NCBI RefSeq assembly: GCF_009696465.1
Contig: NZ_VULX01000002.1
Coordinates: forward strand, 124,001 to 188,000
From: Inconstantimicrobium porci
GTDB lineage: Bacteria; Bacillota; Clostridia; Clostridiales; Clostridiaceae
DNA: 64,000 nucleotides
Direction: 5' to 3'
The first letter of the stretch is position 1. Every line of letters begins with the position of its first letter. Shown here one piece after another: positions 34,291 to 44,235 of the stretch. Made by a program: the position numbers and the translations under genes. The notes under the pieces were generated by a model. That model did not search any database, had not been told where the DNA came from, and was given only the letters and a program-made list of their open reading frames with translations.

Positions 34291-34507
34291 TCAGTTTCCT
34301 TTTTTAATCTTAATCCTTAAAATAATACTATCAAATATGTTGATGAATGGAATAAATTGAAGTACACCATGTAAAACTGCATTACACACAGGTATCAATC
34401 CTTCCCTATTTGCTTTTACAACACCAGATATTCCACGTAAAGTTCCAGCAAAACCAATTACACAATTAAAACATATTATAAAAATTAACAGTATTATTTT
34501 TACATAA
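34291..34507 (-). pseudogene. Possible membrane-protein remnant after rpsI
   Basis: An open frame of about 70 codons without a start begins within the rpsI terminator tail and reads KIILLIFIICFNCVIGFAGT, REGLIPVCNAVLHGVLQFIP, and ends DSIILRIKIKKGN. It has two hydrophobic stretches and its own terminator. It may be the C-terminal part of a lost small membrane protein. I do not recognise it. The rest of the 34139-34559 gap is AT-rich with only the two terminators. Confidence 0.35.
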
Positions 34508-34541
34508 AAAAAATCCCACAGGTAAAACCTGTAGGATTTTG
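34505..34541 (-). terminator. Terminator of rplM-rpsI operon
   Basis: On the minus strand AAATCCTACAGGT, a TTT loop and ACCTGTGGGATTTTTTTT; eight T residues follow the stem. It starts about 20 bp after the rpsI stop. Confidence 0.93.
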
Positions 34542-34559
34542 TACATATATTTCGAAGAA

Positions 34560-34952
34560 CTATCTCTTTGAGAACTGTGGAGCTCTTCTTGCTTTCTTAA
34601 GACCTGGTTTCTTTCTTTCAGTCATTCTTGGGTCTCTTGTTAAGAATCCAGCTTTCTTTAATTCTGGCTTTAATGTTTCGTCAGCTTTAACAAGTGCTCT
34701 AGCCACACCGTGTCTGATAGCTCCTGCCTGACCGCTAACTCCACCACCGTGAACGTTAACTAATACGTCATACTTAGCTTTAGTTTCAGTAAGAACTAAA
34801 GGTTGGTTACAGATAACTCTTAAAGTTTCTAAACCAAAGTATTCATTTTCATCTCTCTTATTTATTATAACTTTACCTTCTCCAGGTACAAGTCTTACTC
34901 TTGCAACAGATCTCTTTCTTCTTCCAGTTGCCATGTATTGAACTTTTGCCAT
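34560..34952 (-). CDS. rpsI: 30S ribosomal protein S9
   Basis: 130 residues, the usual length. S9 binds the 3' major domain of 16S rRNA and its tail reaches the P-site tRNA. The start [20 protein letters not shown] and the basic C-terminus [17 protein letters not shown], with the universally conserved final Ser-Lys-Arg, are clear. ATG after GGAGGAGG. It follows rplM by 27 bp, the standard L13-S9 pair, and is followed by the operon terminator. Confidence 0.98.
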   Translation of the reverse strand: MAKVQYMATGRRKRSVARVRLVPGEGKVIINKRDENEYFGLETLRVICNQPLVLTETKAKYDVLVNVHGGGVSGQAGAIRHGVARALVKADETLKPELKKAGFLTRDPRMTERKKPGLKKARRAPQFSKR

Positions 34953-34979
34953 TTCAATTCCTCCTCCCGAATTCGCTTA

Positions 34980-35414
34980 TTAGTATCTTAATTCAAGTAC
35001 TTCTGGTTTTTGAGCTTCGTGATTGTGCTCAGCACCTCTGTATACATTTAATTTCTTAAGCATTTGTCTGCCTAGAACACCCTTTGGAAGCATTCTTCTA
35101 ACAGCTTCTTCAAAAGCAAATTCTGGTTTCTTATCTAAAACTTCTCTGTATGGAGTTTCTTTTAATCCGCCTGGATATAAGCTGTGCTTTCTTAATAATT
35201 TTTGGTCTAATTTCTTACCAGTTAAAACAACTTTTTCAGCGTTTATAACTATAACGAAATCTCCACAGTCAACATTAGGTGTAAATGTTGGCTTATTTTT
35301 TCCTCTTAATATTGAAGCAACCTGGCTAGCAACTCTTCCTAGTGGCTTACCTGCTGCATCTACAACATACCATTTTCTTTCAACTTCTTGTGGTTTTGCG
35401 ATGTATGATTTCAT
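34980..35414 (-). CDS. rplM: 50S ribosomal protein L13
   Basis: 144 residues. L13 is an early assembly protein of the 50S subunit. Conserved blocks are [35 protein letters not shown]-type sequence (here [20 protein letters not shown]) and [23 protein letters not shown] with AGGGAGGG. First gene of the L13-S9 unit. It has its own near-consensus promoter and a 115-nt leader, so it can be made independently of the upstream ecf-truA genes. Confidence 0.98.
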   Translation of the reverse strand: MKSYIAKPQEVERKWYVVDAAGKPLGRVASQVASILRGKNKPTFTPNVDCGDFVIVINAEKVVLTGKKLDQKLLRKHSLYPGGLKETPYREVLDKKPEFAFEEAVRRMLPKGVLGRQMLKKLNVYRGAEHNHEAQKPEVLELRY

Positions 35415-35561
35415 CAGTATTCCCTCCCTAAAAATTTTTAATGCTTTAATGCATTTATATCTTCTGTCTCTATTAGCTTTATGTCATGATCCACGTACTG
35501 AACCGTATGTACATAATTCAACAACATTAAATATTATAATACACGCTTACGGGTGTGTCAA
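35415..35561 (-). promoter_or_regulatory. rplM promoter and leader
   Basis: TTGACA (35561-35556), a 17-bp spacer and TATAAT (35538-35533) form a consensus promoter on the minus strand. The roughly 110-nt transcript leader that follows (GGTTCAGTACGTGGATCATG region) lies where Firmicutes carry the L13 leader, an RNA through which L13 represses its own operon. Position fits; I could not verify the leader fold. Confidence 0.7.
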
Positions 35562-35576
35562 CATTTTTTTGTATTT

Positions 35577-36311
35577 TTAATAAAAAACTTTTTCCAGGCA
35601 TAATCCACATGCAGGTGCACAGTGACCAGCCCTTCTTCTATCCTTTGAATCAATTATTTCCTTAACTTGCTGCGGTTCTATCTTACCTGAGCCAACCATA
35701 ACAAGTGTACCTGCTATTATTCTAACCATATTATATAAAAATCCATCAGCAGAAATATAAAATTTTATATGTTCCCCATATGTTTCGATTCTAAGTTCAC
35801 TTACAGTTCTCACTGATGTCTTTACAGATGCTCCCTGTGTCTTAAATGCTGCAAAGTCATGCTTTCCTATAAAGTATTTACAAGCTTCTTTCATTTTATC
35901 TACATCAAGTTTATATTTAACATGATAGACTAAATTTCTTTCTATAGCTGAAGGCATATACCTATTAAGTATTGTATATGAATAAGTCTTTCCTTTAGAA
36001 TCATATCTTGCATGAAAATCTTCATCTACCTCTTCAGCCTCAAGCACAACTATGTCGTTAGGTAGCATATAATTTAATGCACCTCTGAACTTAAATACAG
36101 GCACTCTGTCTCCTACATGGAAGTTTGCTATATATTCTTTAGCATGTACTCCAGAATCGGTTCTGGAGCATCCTATAACTTCTACCTTTTCACCTGTCAC
36201 TTTAAAAACAGCCTCTTCTATTTTTTCCTGGATAGTAACATCGTGTGGCTGCTTCTGCCAACCATGATATTCTGTACCATCATATTCTAATTTAATTCGT
36301 ATATTTCTCAA
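35577..36311 (-). CDS. truA: tRNA pseudouridine(38-40) synthase
   Basis: About 244 residues from a TTG at 36311, four bases after GGGTGA; an upstream TTG at 36323 keeps the frame but has no site. TruA isomerises uridines 38-40 in the tRNA anticodon arm. The catalytic Asp is in VIGCSRTDSGVHAKEY near residue 50. Other landmarks are NYMLPNDIVVLEAEEV, RYDSKGKTYSYTI and FLYNMVRIIAGTLVMVGSGK. It follows ecfT closely and closes the ecf transcript; rplM has its own promoter downstream. Confidence 0.95.
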   Translation of the reverse strand: MRNIRIKLEYDGTEYHGWQKQPHDVTIQEKIEEAVFKVTGEKVEVIGCSRTDSGVHAKEYIANFHVGDRVPVFKFRGALNYMLPNDIVVLEAEEVDEDFHARYDSKGKTYSYTILNRYMPSAIERNLVYHVKYKLDVDKMKEACKYFIGKHDFAAFKTQGASVKTSVRTVSELRIETYGEHIKFYISADGFLYNMVRIIAGTLVMVGSGKIEPQQVKEIIDSKDRRRAGHCAPACGLCLEKVFY

Positions 36312-36328
36312 AGTATCACCCAAATAAT

Positions 36329-37141
36329 TTATTTTAATGCAAATCTAACGTAAAATCCTACTGCTATAAGTGCAAGAATAAGCAGGAACGCTACATAATC
36401 TATCGCTGCATATGAAAGTTGCTTCATTCTTGTTCTGCCTTTGCCGCCTCTATAGCATCTTGCTTCCATAGCCATAGCAAGTTCATCAGCTCTTCTAAAA
36501 GAACTAATAAATAATGGAACAAGTAATGGAATAAGATTTTTTGCCTTCTGAATAATGTTTCCTGATTCAAAATCAGCACCTCTTGCCTGTTGTGCCTTCA
36601 TGATCTTATCTGTCTCGTCCATCAATGTAGGTATAAATCTTAGTGCTATTGTCATCATCATAGCAAGTTCATGTGCAGGAACTCCAATCTTCTTCAATGG
36701 CTTTAAAAGACTTTCAATACCATCTGTAAGTTCTATTGGTGATGTTGTAAGTGTTAATAGAGATGTCCCTAAAATAAGAAGTACCAGTCTTAAACTCATG
36801 AACACTGCTGTATTAACACCTTCCTTATAAATCTTTATAAAGCCTTTATGAAATAGGAGCGAACTTTCTGTACCTGTAGTCATAAATACATTAAGTGCTG
36901 CTGTAAACAATATTAATATAAATACTGGTTTAAGGCCATTATAAAGCATTTTAAATTTAATCCTGGAACTTATTATAGCCGTTCCTAAATACGCAAATAC
37001 AGCAATATAGCCCACATATTTATTAATTAAGAATAAAGCTACAATAAATAAAATGGAACTTAATATCTTTGTTCTCGGATCAAGCCTATGAACAAATGAA
37101 TCTCCAGGTATATACTGTCCTATAGTAATTTCCTTAAGCAT
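36329..37141 (-). CDS. ecfT: Energy-coupling factor transporter transmembrane protein
   Basis: 270 residues. EcfT is the membrane scaffold of the ECF vitamin/metal importers and couples the two ATPases to interchangeable substrate-binding S components. It has five to six hydrophobic segments and, in the long cytoplasmic helices, the two coupling motifs: QQARGADFESG (Ala-Arg-Gly) and MEARCYRGG (Ala-Arg-x). It starts YIPGDSFVHRLDPRTKIL, a conserved opening. The ATG overlaps the ecfA2 stop by one base. No S component is in the window, so this is a shared (group II) module. Confidence 0.96.
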   Translation of the reverse strand: MLKEITIGQYIPGDSFVHRLDPRTKILSSILFIVALFLINKYVGYIAVFAYLGTAIISSRIKFKMLYNGLKPVFILILFTAALNVFMTTGTESSLLFHKGFIKIYKEGVNTAVFMSLRLVLLILGTSLLTLTTSPIELTDGIESLLKPLKKIGVPAHELAMMMTIALRFIPTLMDETDKIMKAQQARGADFESGNIIQKAKNLIPLLVPLFISSFRRADELAMAMEARCYRGGKGRTRMKQLSYAAIDYVAFLLILALIAVGFYVRFALK

Positions 37142-38010
37142 TATACCTCACCCCTCTGTCCTGATTTTAATGCTTTTAAGATAACTCTCTTAGCTTCTTC
37201 AACAGTTATCATATCACCTTCAAGCTTAAATCCTTTTTCCTTAAGTGCTCTTTCAAGATATGTAACCTGTGGAACTGCAAGTCCTATGCTTTCAAGCATA
37301 TCTATATTTTTAAAGATATCTCTTGGTACTCCATCAAGTACAGCTTTTCCTTTGTTCAAGACTATTACTCTATCAGCTATCTTGGCAACATCTTCCATGC
37401 TATGGCTTACAATGATTGTAGTCATGTTATATTCCTTGTGCAGCTGTTTTACCTGAGCAAGTATTTCATCCCTACCTTTAGGGTCTAAGCCTGCTGTAGG
37501 CTCATCAAGAATAAGAACCTTAGGCTCCATAGCAACAACACCTGCAATAGCTACTCTTCTTTTCTGACCACCACTTAATTCAAATGGAGATTTATCTTTA
37601 TATTCTTCATAATCAAGTCCAACCATACTCATAGCTTTTTTAACTCTTTTATTTATTTCCTCTTCACTTAAGCCTAAATTTCTAGGACCGAACTGTATAT
37701 CCTTTTCAATAGTTTCTTCAAATAACTGATATTCTGGATATTGAAATACAAGACCTATCTTTTTTCTTATTTCAGTTAGTTTTACATTCTTCTCAGTAAT
37801 ATCTACTCCATCAACTACTATTCTTCCTGAAGTAGGCTTAAGTAATCCGTTAAGATGCTGGATAAGTGTAGATTTACCTGATCCTGTGTGACCTATAAGT
37901 GTGACAAATTCACCATCTTTTATCTCAAGATTTATATTATCAAGTGCTTTTTTCTCAAAAGGACCACCTGCCATATAAATGTGCACTAAGTTTTCTATCT
38001 TAATTGACAT
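37141..38010 (-). CDS. ecfA2: Energy-coupling factor ATPase 2
   Basis: 289 residues. Walker A is GHTGSGKST near 40, the Q-loop block [20 protein letters not shown] contains the A2-type Gln, the signature is [20 protein letters not shown] and Walker [16 protein letters not shown]. The C-terminal helical domain typical of ECF ATPases follows (from about 225). Its start overlaps the ecfA1 end by 16 bp and its stop overlaps the ecfT start by one, so the three are translationally coupled. ATP hydrolysis by the A1-A2 pair drives uptake of vitamins or metals. Confidence 0.96.
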   Translation of the reverse strand: MSIKIENLVHIYMAGGPFEKKALDNINLEIKDGEFVTLIGHTGSGKSTLIQHLNGLLKPTSGRIVVDGVDITEKNVKLTEIRKKIGLVFQYPEYQLFEETIEKDIQFGPRNLGLSEEEINKRVKKAMSMVGLDYEEYKDKSPFELSGGQKRRVAIAGVVAMEPKVLILDEPTAGLDPKGRDEILAQVKQLHKEYNMTTIIVSHSMEDVAKIADRVIVLNKGKAVLDGVPRDIFKNIDMLESIGLAVPQVTYLERALKEKGFKLEGDMITVEEAKRVILKALKSGQRGEV

Positions 38011-38840
38011 AACGCATTCACCATCTCATCTATATTTAATATTTCTATACTTATATCTATTCCTGACTTCTTCAGTTCATAAGCAAGCTCAGTTACCTGT
38101 GGTACATCAAGTCCTAAGTTCTTCATAAGTTCAACATTAGAAAATACTTTTCTAGGTGTACCTTCAAGTTTTATCTCCCCATTATCCATAACAACAATTC
38201 TATCAGCCTGAGCTGCTTCATCCATATAGTGAGTAATAAGTACTATTGTAATACCATTTTCCTTATTAATCTGTTTGATTGCATTAAGTACTTCTTTTCT
38301 TCCAGAAGGATCAAGCATAGCTGTAGGCTCATCAAAAATAATGCATTTGGGTTTCATTGCTAATATACCTGCAATAGCTACTCTCTGCTTCTGTCCTCCT
38401 GATAATAGATGTGGCGCATGTTTTCTATATTCATACATACCAACCTTCTTTAAACTTTCATCTACTCTTTTTCTGATCTCAGCAGGCTCAACACCAATGT
38501 TTTCTGGCCCAAAAGCCACATCTTCTTCAACTATTGTAGCTACAAGCTGATTATCAGGATTTTGAAATACCATACCTGCAGTTTTTCTTATCTCCCATAG
38601 ATTACTTTCATCTTCAGTATCCATTCCATCTACATAAACCTTTCCACCAGATGGAAGCAGCAATACATTCATATGTTTTGCTATTGTAGATTTTCCTGAT
38701 CCGTTATGACCCAATACAACAAGAAATTCTCCTTTTTTTACTGACAAATTAACCCCATTTAAAGCTACTTTTTCTTTCTGTTCATTATCTATATATTTAT
38801 GAACAAGATCTTTACATTGAATTATAGTAGAGTTATCCAT
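37995..38840 (-). CDS. ecfA1: Energy-coupling factor ATPase 1
   Basis: 281 residues from the ATG at 38838-38840 with TTGGAGGGG; a start at 38855 lies inside that site. Walker A is [10 protein letters not shown]-loop [20 protein letters not shown], signature [20 protein letters not shown] and Walker [17 protein letters not shown], the standard A1 variants. First gene of ecfA1-ecfA2-ecfT-truA, behind its own promoter and just after the rplQ terminator. Confidence 0.96.
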   Translation of the reverse strand: MDNSTIIQCKDLVHKYIDNEQKEKVALNGVNLSVKKGEFLVVLGHNGSGKSTIAKHMNVLLLPSGGKVYVDGMDTEDESNLWEIRKTAGMVFQNPDNQLVATIVEEDVAFGPENIGVEPAEIRKRVDESLKKVGMYEYRKHAPHLLSGGQKQRVAIAGILAMKPKCIIFDEPTAMLDPSGRKEVLNAIKQINKENGITIVLITHYMDEAAQADRIVVMDNGEIKLEGTPRKVFSNVELMKNLGLDVPQVTELAYELKKSGIDISIEILNIDEMVNALCQLR

Positions 38841-38942
38841 GATATTCCCCTCCAATTGTTCAAAACTACTTACATATTAAATTATCCATTATTCTTAGTT
38901 AATTTAATATATAAGCAGTATATTTTGAAATCCTTATGATAA

Positions 38943-38971
38943 ATTATGTGTTCAAGTTAATTCTTTGTCAA
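38943..38971 (-). promoter_or_regulatory. Promoter of ecfA1 operon
   Basis: On the minus strand TTGACA (38971-38966), a 17-bp spacer and CATAAT (38948-38943). It lies about 100 bp upstream of ecfA1 and just after the rplQ terminator. Confidence 0.75.
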
Positions 38972-38991
38972 TATTTTTTGGATATTAAAAT

Positions 38992-39017
38992 AGGGATTAA
39001 GATAACACTTAATCCCT
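38992..39017 (-). terminator. Terminator of the S10-spc-alpha operon
   Basis: AGGGATTAAG, a 6-base loop and CTTAATCCCT form a perfect 10-bp stem 16 bp after the rplQ stop. The following minus-strand sequence is ATTTTAATATCC, a modest T-tract. Confidence 0.8.
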
Positions 39018-39032
39018 TATCTGCGAATCCTA

Positions 39033-39374
39033 CTATACTAATTCAAGGATTACCATTTCAGAAGCGTCGCCTCTTCTTGGTCCCATTTTAATCATTCTAG
39101 TGTATCCACCGTTTCTTTCAGCATACTTTGGAGCTATGTTATCAAATAATTCCTTAACAACATCCTCTTCAGTTACGAATGCTAAAGCCTGTCTTCTAGC
39201 GTGAAGATCTCCTCTTTTTCCAAGAGTTATCATCTTTTCTGCTAAACATCTAGTTTCTTTAGCTCTAGTTACTGTTGTTTCTATCTTACCATGCTTTAAT
39301 AAACTTGTTGTAAGGTTTCTAAGCATAGCTCTTCTTTGGTCAGTTGGACGACCTAACTTACGAGTTCCTGCCAT
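39033..39374 (-). CDS. rplQ: 50S ribosomal protein L17
   Basis: 113 residues, the short bacterial form. It starts [20 protein letters not shown], typical of Firmicute L17 and of the family's R-x-L-x-R pattern, and ends MVILELV. L17 sits near the exit tunnel of the 50S subunit. ATG with GGAGGCAG upstream. It lies 15 bp after rpoA and closes the operon. Confidence 0.98.
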   Translation of the reverse strand: MAGTRKLGRPTDQRRAMLRNLTTSLLKHGKIETTVTRAKETRCLAEKMITLGKRGDLHARRQALAFVTEEDVVKELFDNIAPKYAERNGGYTRMIKMGPRRGDASEMVILELV

Positions 39375-39389
39375 GACACTGCCTCCTTT

Positions 39390-40337
39390 TTACTCTTCGT
39401 TTAATCTTAAACCTAAGCCTAATTCTTTTAACTTTCTTTCTACTTCTTCAAGAGATTTCTTTCCAAGATTTCTGACTTTCATCATATCATCCATAGATCT
39501 CTGAGCTAATTCCTGAACAGTATTAATACCAGCTCTCTTTAAGCAGTTATATGATCTAACTGAAAGATCTAACTCTTCAATAGTCATTTCAAGAGCTTTT
39601 TCTTTCTTGTCTTCTTCTTTCTCAACCATTATTTCAACATCATTAGTGTTATCAGTTAATGTTAAGAATAACTTAAAGTGTTCTATAAGTATTTTTGCAG
39701 ATAAGCTTATTGCTTCTTCTATCTTAACTGTTCCATTAGTCCAAACTTCAAGAGTTAACTTATCGTAATCAGTATTCTGACCTACTCTAGTGTTTTCTAC
39801 TGTGAAGTTTACTCTCTTAACTGGAGTGTATATTGAATCTACAGCTATAGCTGAGATTGGAAGATCATCAGTTTTATTTCTGTTCTGAGTAACATAACCT
39901 CTTCCTCTGTTAACAGTGATTTCCATATATAATCTACCATCATCGTCTAATGTAGCAATATGGACATCTTTATTAACAACTTCTACATCTCCATCTGTCT
40001 TTATATCAGCACCTGTAACAACTCCAGGTCCTTTTGCATCTATATAAATTGTCTTAGGGCCTTCTCCTGTCATCTTAAGCGCTAATGTCTTAATATTAAG
40101 TATTAATTCAGTTACATCTTCCTTAACACCCTGAACAGTTGAAAATTCATGTACAACTCCATCAATCTTAATTGATGATGCTGCAACTCCTGGTAAAGAA
40201 GATAATAATATTCTTCTTAAAGCATTTCCAAGAGTTATTCCATATCCTCTTTCAAGAGGCTCAACAACAAATTTGCCATATGTGCCATCCTCATTAGATT
40301 CAACACATTCAATTATTGGCTTTTCTATTTCTAACAT
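39390..40337 (-). CDS. rpoA: RNA polymerase alpha subunit
   Basis: 315 residues. The N-terminal dimerisation domain (about 1-230) has [20 protein letters not shown] and [20 protein letters not shown]. After an acidic linker ([12 protein letters not shown]), the C-terminal DNA/activator-binding domain has [20 protein letters not shown] and [20 protein letters not shown] with two helix-hairpin-helix motifs. It is complete. ATG after AAGGAGGG. The 101-bp gap to rpsD contains a stem-loop (TTTGCAAA...TTTGCAAA, about 40395-40430) that may tune downstream expression. Confidence 0.98.
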   Translation of the reverse strand: MLEIEKPIIECVESNEDGTYGKFVVEPLERGYGITLGNALRRILLSSLPGVAASSIKIDGVVHEFSTVQGVKEDVTELILNIKTLALKMTGEGPKTIYIDAKGPGVVTGADIKTDGDVEVVNKDVHIATLDDDGRLYMEITVNRGRGYVTQNRNKTDDLPISAIAVDSIYTPVKRVNFTVENTRVGQNTDYDKLTLEVWTNGTVKIEEAISLSAKILIEHFKLFLTLTDNTNDVEIMVEKEEDKKEKALEMTIEELDLSVRSYNCLKRAGINTVQELAQRSMDDMMKVRNLGKKSLEEVERKLKELGLGLRLNEE

Positions 40338-40438
40338 CCACGAACCCTCCTTGTATTAAAATGGCAACTTATCTTTGAGGGCAACTGATTCTATATTTGC
40401 AAAAGAGAAAAAATATTCCCTTTGCAAACATCAATCTA

Positions 40439-41059
40439 TTACTTGCTGTATAACTCAACGATTAGAGTTTCATTTACTGGTACGTCTATGTCTTCTCTTG
40501 CAGGTACTGCAACAACAGTTCCTTCAAAATTATCAGCATTAGCTGTTATCCATTTTGGTAATGGCTTTGGATTTTCTGCAAAAGTCTTGAACTTTTCAGT
40601 AGCCTTGCTATTATCGCAAACTGTAATAACATCATTTACGCTTAACTTATATGATGGGATATCAACTTTGTGTCCGTTAACTAGGAAATGTCCATGAGTA
40701 ACTAACTGTCTAGCTTCATTTCTTGATGCACCGTATCCTAATTTGTAAACAACATTGTCTAATCTCATTTCAAGAAGAACTAATAAGTTTTCACCTGTTA
40801 TTCCTCTCATTCTTTCAGCCTTTTCATAGTATTTTCTGAACTGACCTTCAAGAACTCCGTATATTCTCTTAGCTTTTTGCTTTTCTCTTAATTGTAACCC
40901 GTAGTTAGACATTTTCTTTCTGCTAGCTCCGTGTTGTCCTGGTGCATAGCTTCTTCTAGCGAATGCACATTTATCTGTATAACATCTATCCCCTTTAAGG
41001 AATAATTTCATACCTTCTCTTCTACATAATCTACATGTAGCTTCAGTATATCTTGCCAT
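40439..41059 (-). CDS. rpsD: 30S ribosomal protein S4 (zinc-binding form)
   Basis: 206 residues. S4 nucleates 30S assembly and in many bacteria represses its operon. The N-terminus has four Cys ([10 protein letters not shown] and [10 protein letters not shown]), the zinc-binding C+ form. The S4 RNA-binding domain follows ([32 protein letters not shown]). ATG with GGAGGTG. It lies between rpsK and rpoA as in most Firmicute alpha operons that keep rpsD here; Bacillus has moved it elsewhere. Confidence 0.98.
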   Translation of the reverse strand: MARYTEATCRLCRREGMKLFLKGDRCYTDKCAFARRSYAPGQHGASRKKMSNYGLQLREKQKAKRIYGVLEGQFRKYYEKAERMRGITGENLLVLLEMRLDNVVYKLGYGASRNEARQLVTHGHFLVNGHKVDIPSYKLSVNDVITVCDNSKATEKFKTFAENPKPLPKWITANADNFEGTVVAVPAREDIDVPVNETLIVELYSK

Positions 41060-41083
41060 TAATTTACACCTCCTGCTATTGTA

Positions 41084-41476
41084 CTAAACTCTTCTTCTCT
41101 TAGGTGGTCTACAACCATTGTGTGGAATTGGGGTAACATCTTTAATTAAAGTTACTTCAAGTCCTGCTGCCTGTAATGATCTTATAGCAGCTTCTCTACC
41201 AGCACCTGGTCCTTTTACGTAAACTTCAACACTCTTTAAACCGTGTTCCATTGCATCTTTAGCTGCTGCTTCAGCTGCCATCTGTGCTGCAAATGGAGTG
41301 CTCTTTCTTGATCCCTTGTATCCTAGAGATCCAGCACTTGACCATGATAAAGCATTTCCTGAAACATCTGTTAATGTTACGATAGAGTTATTAAATGTTG
41401 ATTTAATATGTGCTGCACCATGCTCTATGTTCTTTCTTTCTCTTCTTCTTCTAGTCTTTTTAACGTTCTGAGCCAT
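41084..41476 (-). CDS. rpsK: 30S ribosomal protein S11
   Basis: 130 residues. S11 forms part of the platform contacting the anticodon region. Conserved blocks are [40 protein letters not shown] and the basic tail [19 protein letters not shown] with AAGGAGG. It lies 15 bp after rpsM and 24 bp before rpsD. Confidence 0.98.
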   Translation of the reverse strand: MAQNVKKTRRRRERKNIEHGAAHIKSTFNNSIVTLTDVSGNALSWSSAGSLGYKGSRKSTPFAAQMAAEAAAKDAMEHGLKSVEVYVKGPGAGREAAIRSLQAAGLEVTLIKDVTPIPHNGCRPPKRRRV

Positions 41477-41491
41477 TACCTTACCTCCTTA

Positions 41492-41860
41492 CTACTTTTT
41501 CTTGTTTGCCATAGTCTTCTTAGGACCTTTTCTTGTTCTAGCGTTAGTCTTAGTCTTCTGACCTCTAACTGGAAGTCCTTTTCTATGTCTTATTCCTCTA
41601 TAGCATCCTATTTCAACTAATCTCTTTATATTTAAAGCAACTTCTCTTCTTAAGTCACCTTCAACGTTTATGTTATGATTAACGTATTCTCTGATTGAAT
41701 TAACTTCCTCTTCTGTTAAGTCTTTAACTCTTGTATCTGGATTAACACCAGTTGTAGCTAATATTTTCTTAGAAGTAGGTAGTCCTATTCCATATATATA
41801 TGTTAGACCTATTTCAACTCTTTTTTCTCTTGGTAGGTCGATACCTGCTATTCTTGCCAT
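41492..41860 (-). CDS. rpsM: 30S ribosomal protein S13
   Basis: 122 residues. S13 bridges the subunits and contacts P-site tRNA. It begins [20 protein letters not shown] and ends with the basic tail [19 protein letters not shown]. The H2TH motif and [17 protein letters not shown] are present. ATG after CAGGAGG. It is separated from rpmJ by 202 bp containing a long perfect inverted repeat. Confidence 0.98.
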   Translation of the reverse strand: MARIAGIDLPREKRVEIGLTYIYGIGLPTSKKILATTGVNPDTRVKDLTEEEVNSIREYVNHNINVEGDLRREVALNIKRLVEIGCYRGIRHRKGLPVRGQKTKTNARTRKGPKKTMANKKK

Positions 41861-41994
41861 TAAAACTTACACCTCCTGGTATTTGAAACTTTTGAAACTA
41901 ATGTTATTATTATTAAAAATATTAGAAAATTTTGAAGTTTCCTTCAGAATCAGCCGCTTCTAATACTTTAATTGGTTTATTTAATGCCTATATA

Positions 41995-42030
41995 ATTTTA
42001 TTTGACTTTTGACAAAAAGTCAAATAAAAT
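41995..42030. promoter_or_regulatory. 16-bp perfect inverted repeat between rpmJ and rpsM
   Basis: ATTTTATTTGACTTTT and AAAAGTCAAATAAAAT are exact reverse complements with a 4-base loop. It lies in the otherwise featureless 202-bp gap within the operon. It has no G/C-rich stem or T-tract on the transcribed strand, so it is not a standard terminator. It might be an RNA processing or attenuation site, or an operator. Confidence 0.55.
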
Positions 42031-42062
42031 TCTTCAGCAACTATTATAATTTATTTAATCTA

Positions 42063-42188
<126 letters not shown>

Positions 42189-42216
42189 TCATTAATGATA
42201 AGCCTAAATTAGGCTC

Positions 42217-42435
42217 TTATTTTGCTCTCCATGTTATTCTTCCTCTTGTAAGATCGTAAGGAGAAAGTTCAACTGTTACTTTATCTCCTGGAAGAATTCT
42301 AATGAAGTTCATTCTTAATTTTCCTGAAATATGAGCTAATATTGTATGCCCACTTTCTAGTTCTACTTGAAACATTGCATTTGGCAGTGCTTCTAATACA
42401 ACTCCTTGCATTTCTATTACATCACTTTTTGACAT
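42217..42435 (-). CDS. infA: Translation initiation factor IF-1
   Basis: 72 residues from the ATG at 42433-42435 (AAGGAGGG upstream); a frame opening at 42465 is not preceded by a site. The S1-like OB fold shows [40 protein letters not shown] and [17 protein letters not shown]-1 binds the A site during initiation. It lies between the KOW-domain gene (7-bp gap) and rpmJ. Confidence 0.98.
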   Translation of the reverse strand: MSKSDVIEMQGVVLEALPNAMFQVELESGHTILAHISGKLRMNFIRILPGDKVTVELSPYDLTRGRITWRAK

Positions 42436-42442
42436 AAGGTAA

Positions 42443-42724
42443 TCAACCCTCCTTGACATTACCATTGAGTTTCAAAAACCTCTTAATTATTAAATCTAAA
42501 TTTTTATCTTTTTCATGAATGCTTTTCTGAATTTCTTCATCAAGCACATCAGTAAGAGATAAATGCTTAAACTTTTTTAATTTAGGTTTTTTTGTGGTTT
42601 TTGTACTTCCATTGACTAATAATACAGAATCCTTCGAATATTCTCCTATTATTATATACAAGTCACCTTTATCGTGTCCTGCTTCTGAAAGTACCATTCT
42701 GCCAATAAGTTCTTTCTTAACCAA
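42443..42724 (-). CDS. KOW-domain RNA-binding protein (L14e-like)
   Basis: About 93 residues from a TTG at 42724, which has GAGGTG at the right distance; an ATG at 42754 is in frame without a site. [20 protein letters not shown] is a KOW motif, followed by [20 protein letters not shown], which is basic. This is the small clostridial protein found between map and infA and often labelled ribosomal protein L14e/L6e/L27e-like. It probably binds RNA or the ribosome; its role is not established. Confidence 0.85.
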   Translation of the reverse strand: MVKKELIGRMVLSEAGHDKGDLYIIIGEYSKDSVLLVNGSTKTTKKPKLKKFKHLSLTDVLDEEIQKSIHEKDKNLDLIIKRFLKLNGNVKEG

Positions 42725-42808
42725 AGCATTCACCTCGATGATTACCTTAGCCATAAATCAACATTATCTATCCTAATGTGAATTATAACTAAGCAAAAGG
42801 TTCTATTA

Positions 42809-43555
42809 TTATACTAATGTAAGTATTTCGGGCCCATTAGTTAATATAGCCACTGTATTTTCATAGTGTGCTGATAATTTCTTATCAGCAGTAACAACAG
42901 TCCATTCATCATCAAGAGTTATGACTTTATGTGTTCCAACGTTAACCATTGGCTCAATTGCCAAAGTCATTCCTTCTTGAAGTATTGGGCCTCTGCCAGC
43001 CCTTCCATAGTTAGGGATATCCGGATCCTCATGAACATCTCTACCAATGCCATGACCGACGTAGTCTCTGACTACTGAAAAACCATTGCCCTCAACATAC
43101 GTTTGAATTGCATTTGATATATCAGAAAGTCTATTGCCTGGCTTTGCAAATTCAATTCCTTTGAAGAAACTTTCCTTTGTAACAGCGACAAGCCTTTTTG
43201 CTTCGTCTGATACATTTCCTACCATAAATGTTCTTGCAGCATCACTTTGATAACCATTTAAACATACTCCACAATCAATACTTATTAAGTCTCCATCCTG
43301 TAATACGTATTTACTTGGAAATCCGTGAATTACCTGTTCATTAACAGATATACAAGCTGCAGCAGGAAATCCATATAATCCTTTGAAAGATGGCTTTCCA
43401 CCATGCTTTACAATATAGTCTTCTGCAATTTTATTCAATTCTGCTGTAGTTATACCGGGTTTCACACTGTCTTCTACTCTAAGTAATGTTTCAGCTAAAA
43501 GTCTTCCAGCTTTTCTCATTAAGTCAATTTCCAAATTATTCTTAATAATAATCAC
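42809..43555 (-). CDS. map: Methionine aminopeptidase, type I
   Basis: 248 residues. It removes initiator Met from nascent proteins. The start is a GTG that shares one base with the adk stop (TAGTG). Metal ligands are in ISIDCGVCLNGYQSDAARTF (two Asp), YVGHGIGRDVHEDPDIPNYG (His), LAIEPMVNVG (Glu) and HYENTVAILTNG (Glu). The His in QVIHGFPS near residue 77 is the usual substrate-contacting one. Part of the spc operon between adk and the KOW gene. Confidence 0.97.
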   Translation of the reverse strand: MIIIKNNLEIDLMRKAGRLLAETLLRVEDSVKPGITTAELNKIAEDYIVKHGGKPSFKGLYGFPAAACISVNEQVIHGFPSKYVLQDGDLISIDCGVCLNGYQSDAARTFMVGNVSDEAKRLVAVTKESFFKGIEFAKPGNRLSDISNAIQTYVEGNGFSVVRDYVGHGIGRDVHEDPDIPNYGRAGRGPILQEGMTLAIEPMVNVGTHKVITLDDEWTVVTADKKLSAHYENTVAILTNGPEILTLV

Positions 43556-44205
43556 TAGATTACACCTTCAAGAAGCTTACATATACTTTCAAAAACTTGA
43601 TTAATTTCCTGTGTTCCATCAACTACTGATAACATATCTTTATCTTTATAAAAGTTAATTAATGGCTGAGTTTGTGACTCATACACATCTAATCTCTCTT
43701 TTACTGTTTCTTCAGTATCATCTTTTCTTTGGATTAAATCAGCTCCACAAAGATCACATTTTCCAGCAATCTTTGTAGTATTGAATTTTATGTGGTAACT
43801 AGCTCCACATGAAGGACATACTCTTCTTCCTGTCATTCTCTCTAATATAAATTCTTTCTGAACGTCTATTAAAAGAGCAGTGTCTAATTTTTCTCCTCTT
43901 GCAGATAAAAATTCTTGAAGAGCTTCTGCCTGTTCAACTGTTCTTGGAAATCCATCTAGTAGATATCCGTTCTTACAGTCATCTTGAACCAATCTGTCCT
44001 TGACCATGTTTATAGTCACTTCATCTGGTACTAGCTTTCCAGCGTCCATATAGCTCTTAGCTTCTATACCAAGAGGAGTATTTTCAGAAATATTCTTTCT
44101 GAATATATCTCCAGTTGATATGTGAGGTATAGAATACTTAGTGCTAATTGACTTTGCTTGTGTTCCCTTACCTGCACCAGGAGGTCCCAATAATACTATT
44201 TTCAT
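43555..44205 (-). CDS. adk: Adenylate kinase (zinc-lid form)
   Basis: 216 residues. It interconverts ATP, AMP and ADP. The P-loop is [16 protein letters not shown], the AMP site [10 protein letters not shown] and [12 protein letters not shown]. The long LID carries [12 protein letters not shown] and [10 protein letters not shown], a four-Cys zinc site usual in Gram-positives. ATG after AGGAGATG. It overlaps map by one base and follows secY by 30 bp. Confidence 0.98.
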   Translation of the reverse strand: MKIVLLGPPGAGKGTQAKSISTKYSIPHISTGDIFRKNISENTPLGIEAKSYMDAGKLVPDEVTINMVKDRLVQDDCKNGYLLDGFPRTVEQAEALQEFLSARGEKLDTALLIDVQKEFILERMTGRRVCPSCGASYHIKFNTTKIAGKCDLCGADLIQRKDDTEETVKERLDVYESQTQPLINFYKDKDMLSVVDGTQEINQVFESICKLLEGVI

Positions 44206-44235
44206 ATTGGTTTCATCTCCTATCTTATTTGTTAT

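Noticed and set aside
35023-35580. 185-codon plus-strand open frame opposite rplM
   Set aside because: It is the antisense shadow of rplM and its leader; no ribosome binding site and no family resemblance. The same holds for other long plus-strand frames at 46201-46629, 53866-54351 and 60230-60826.
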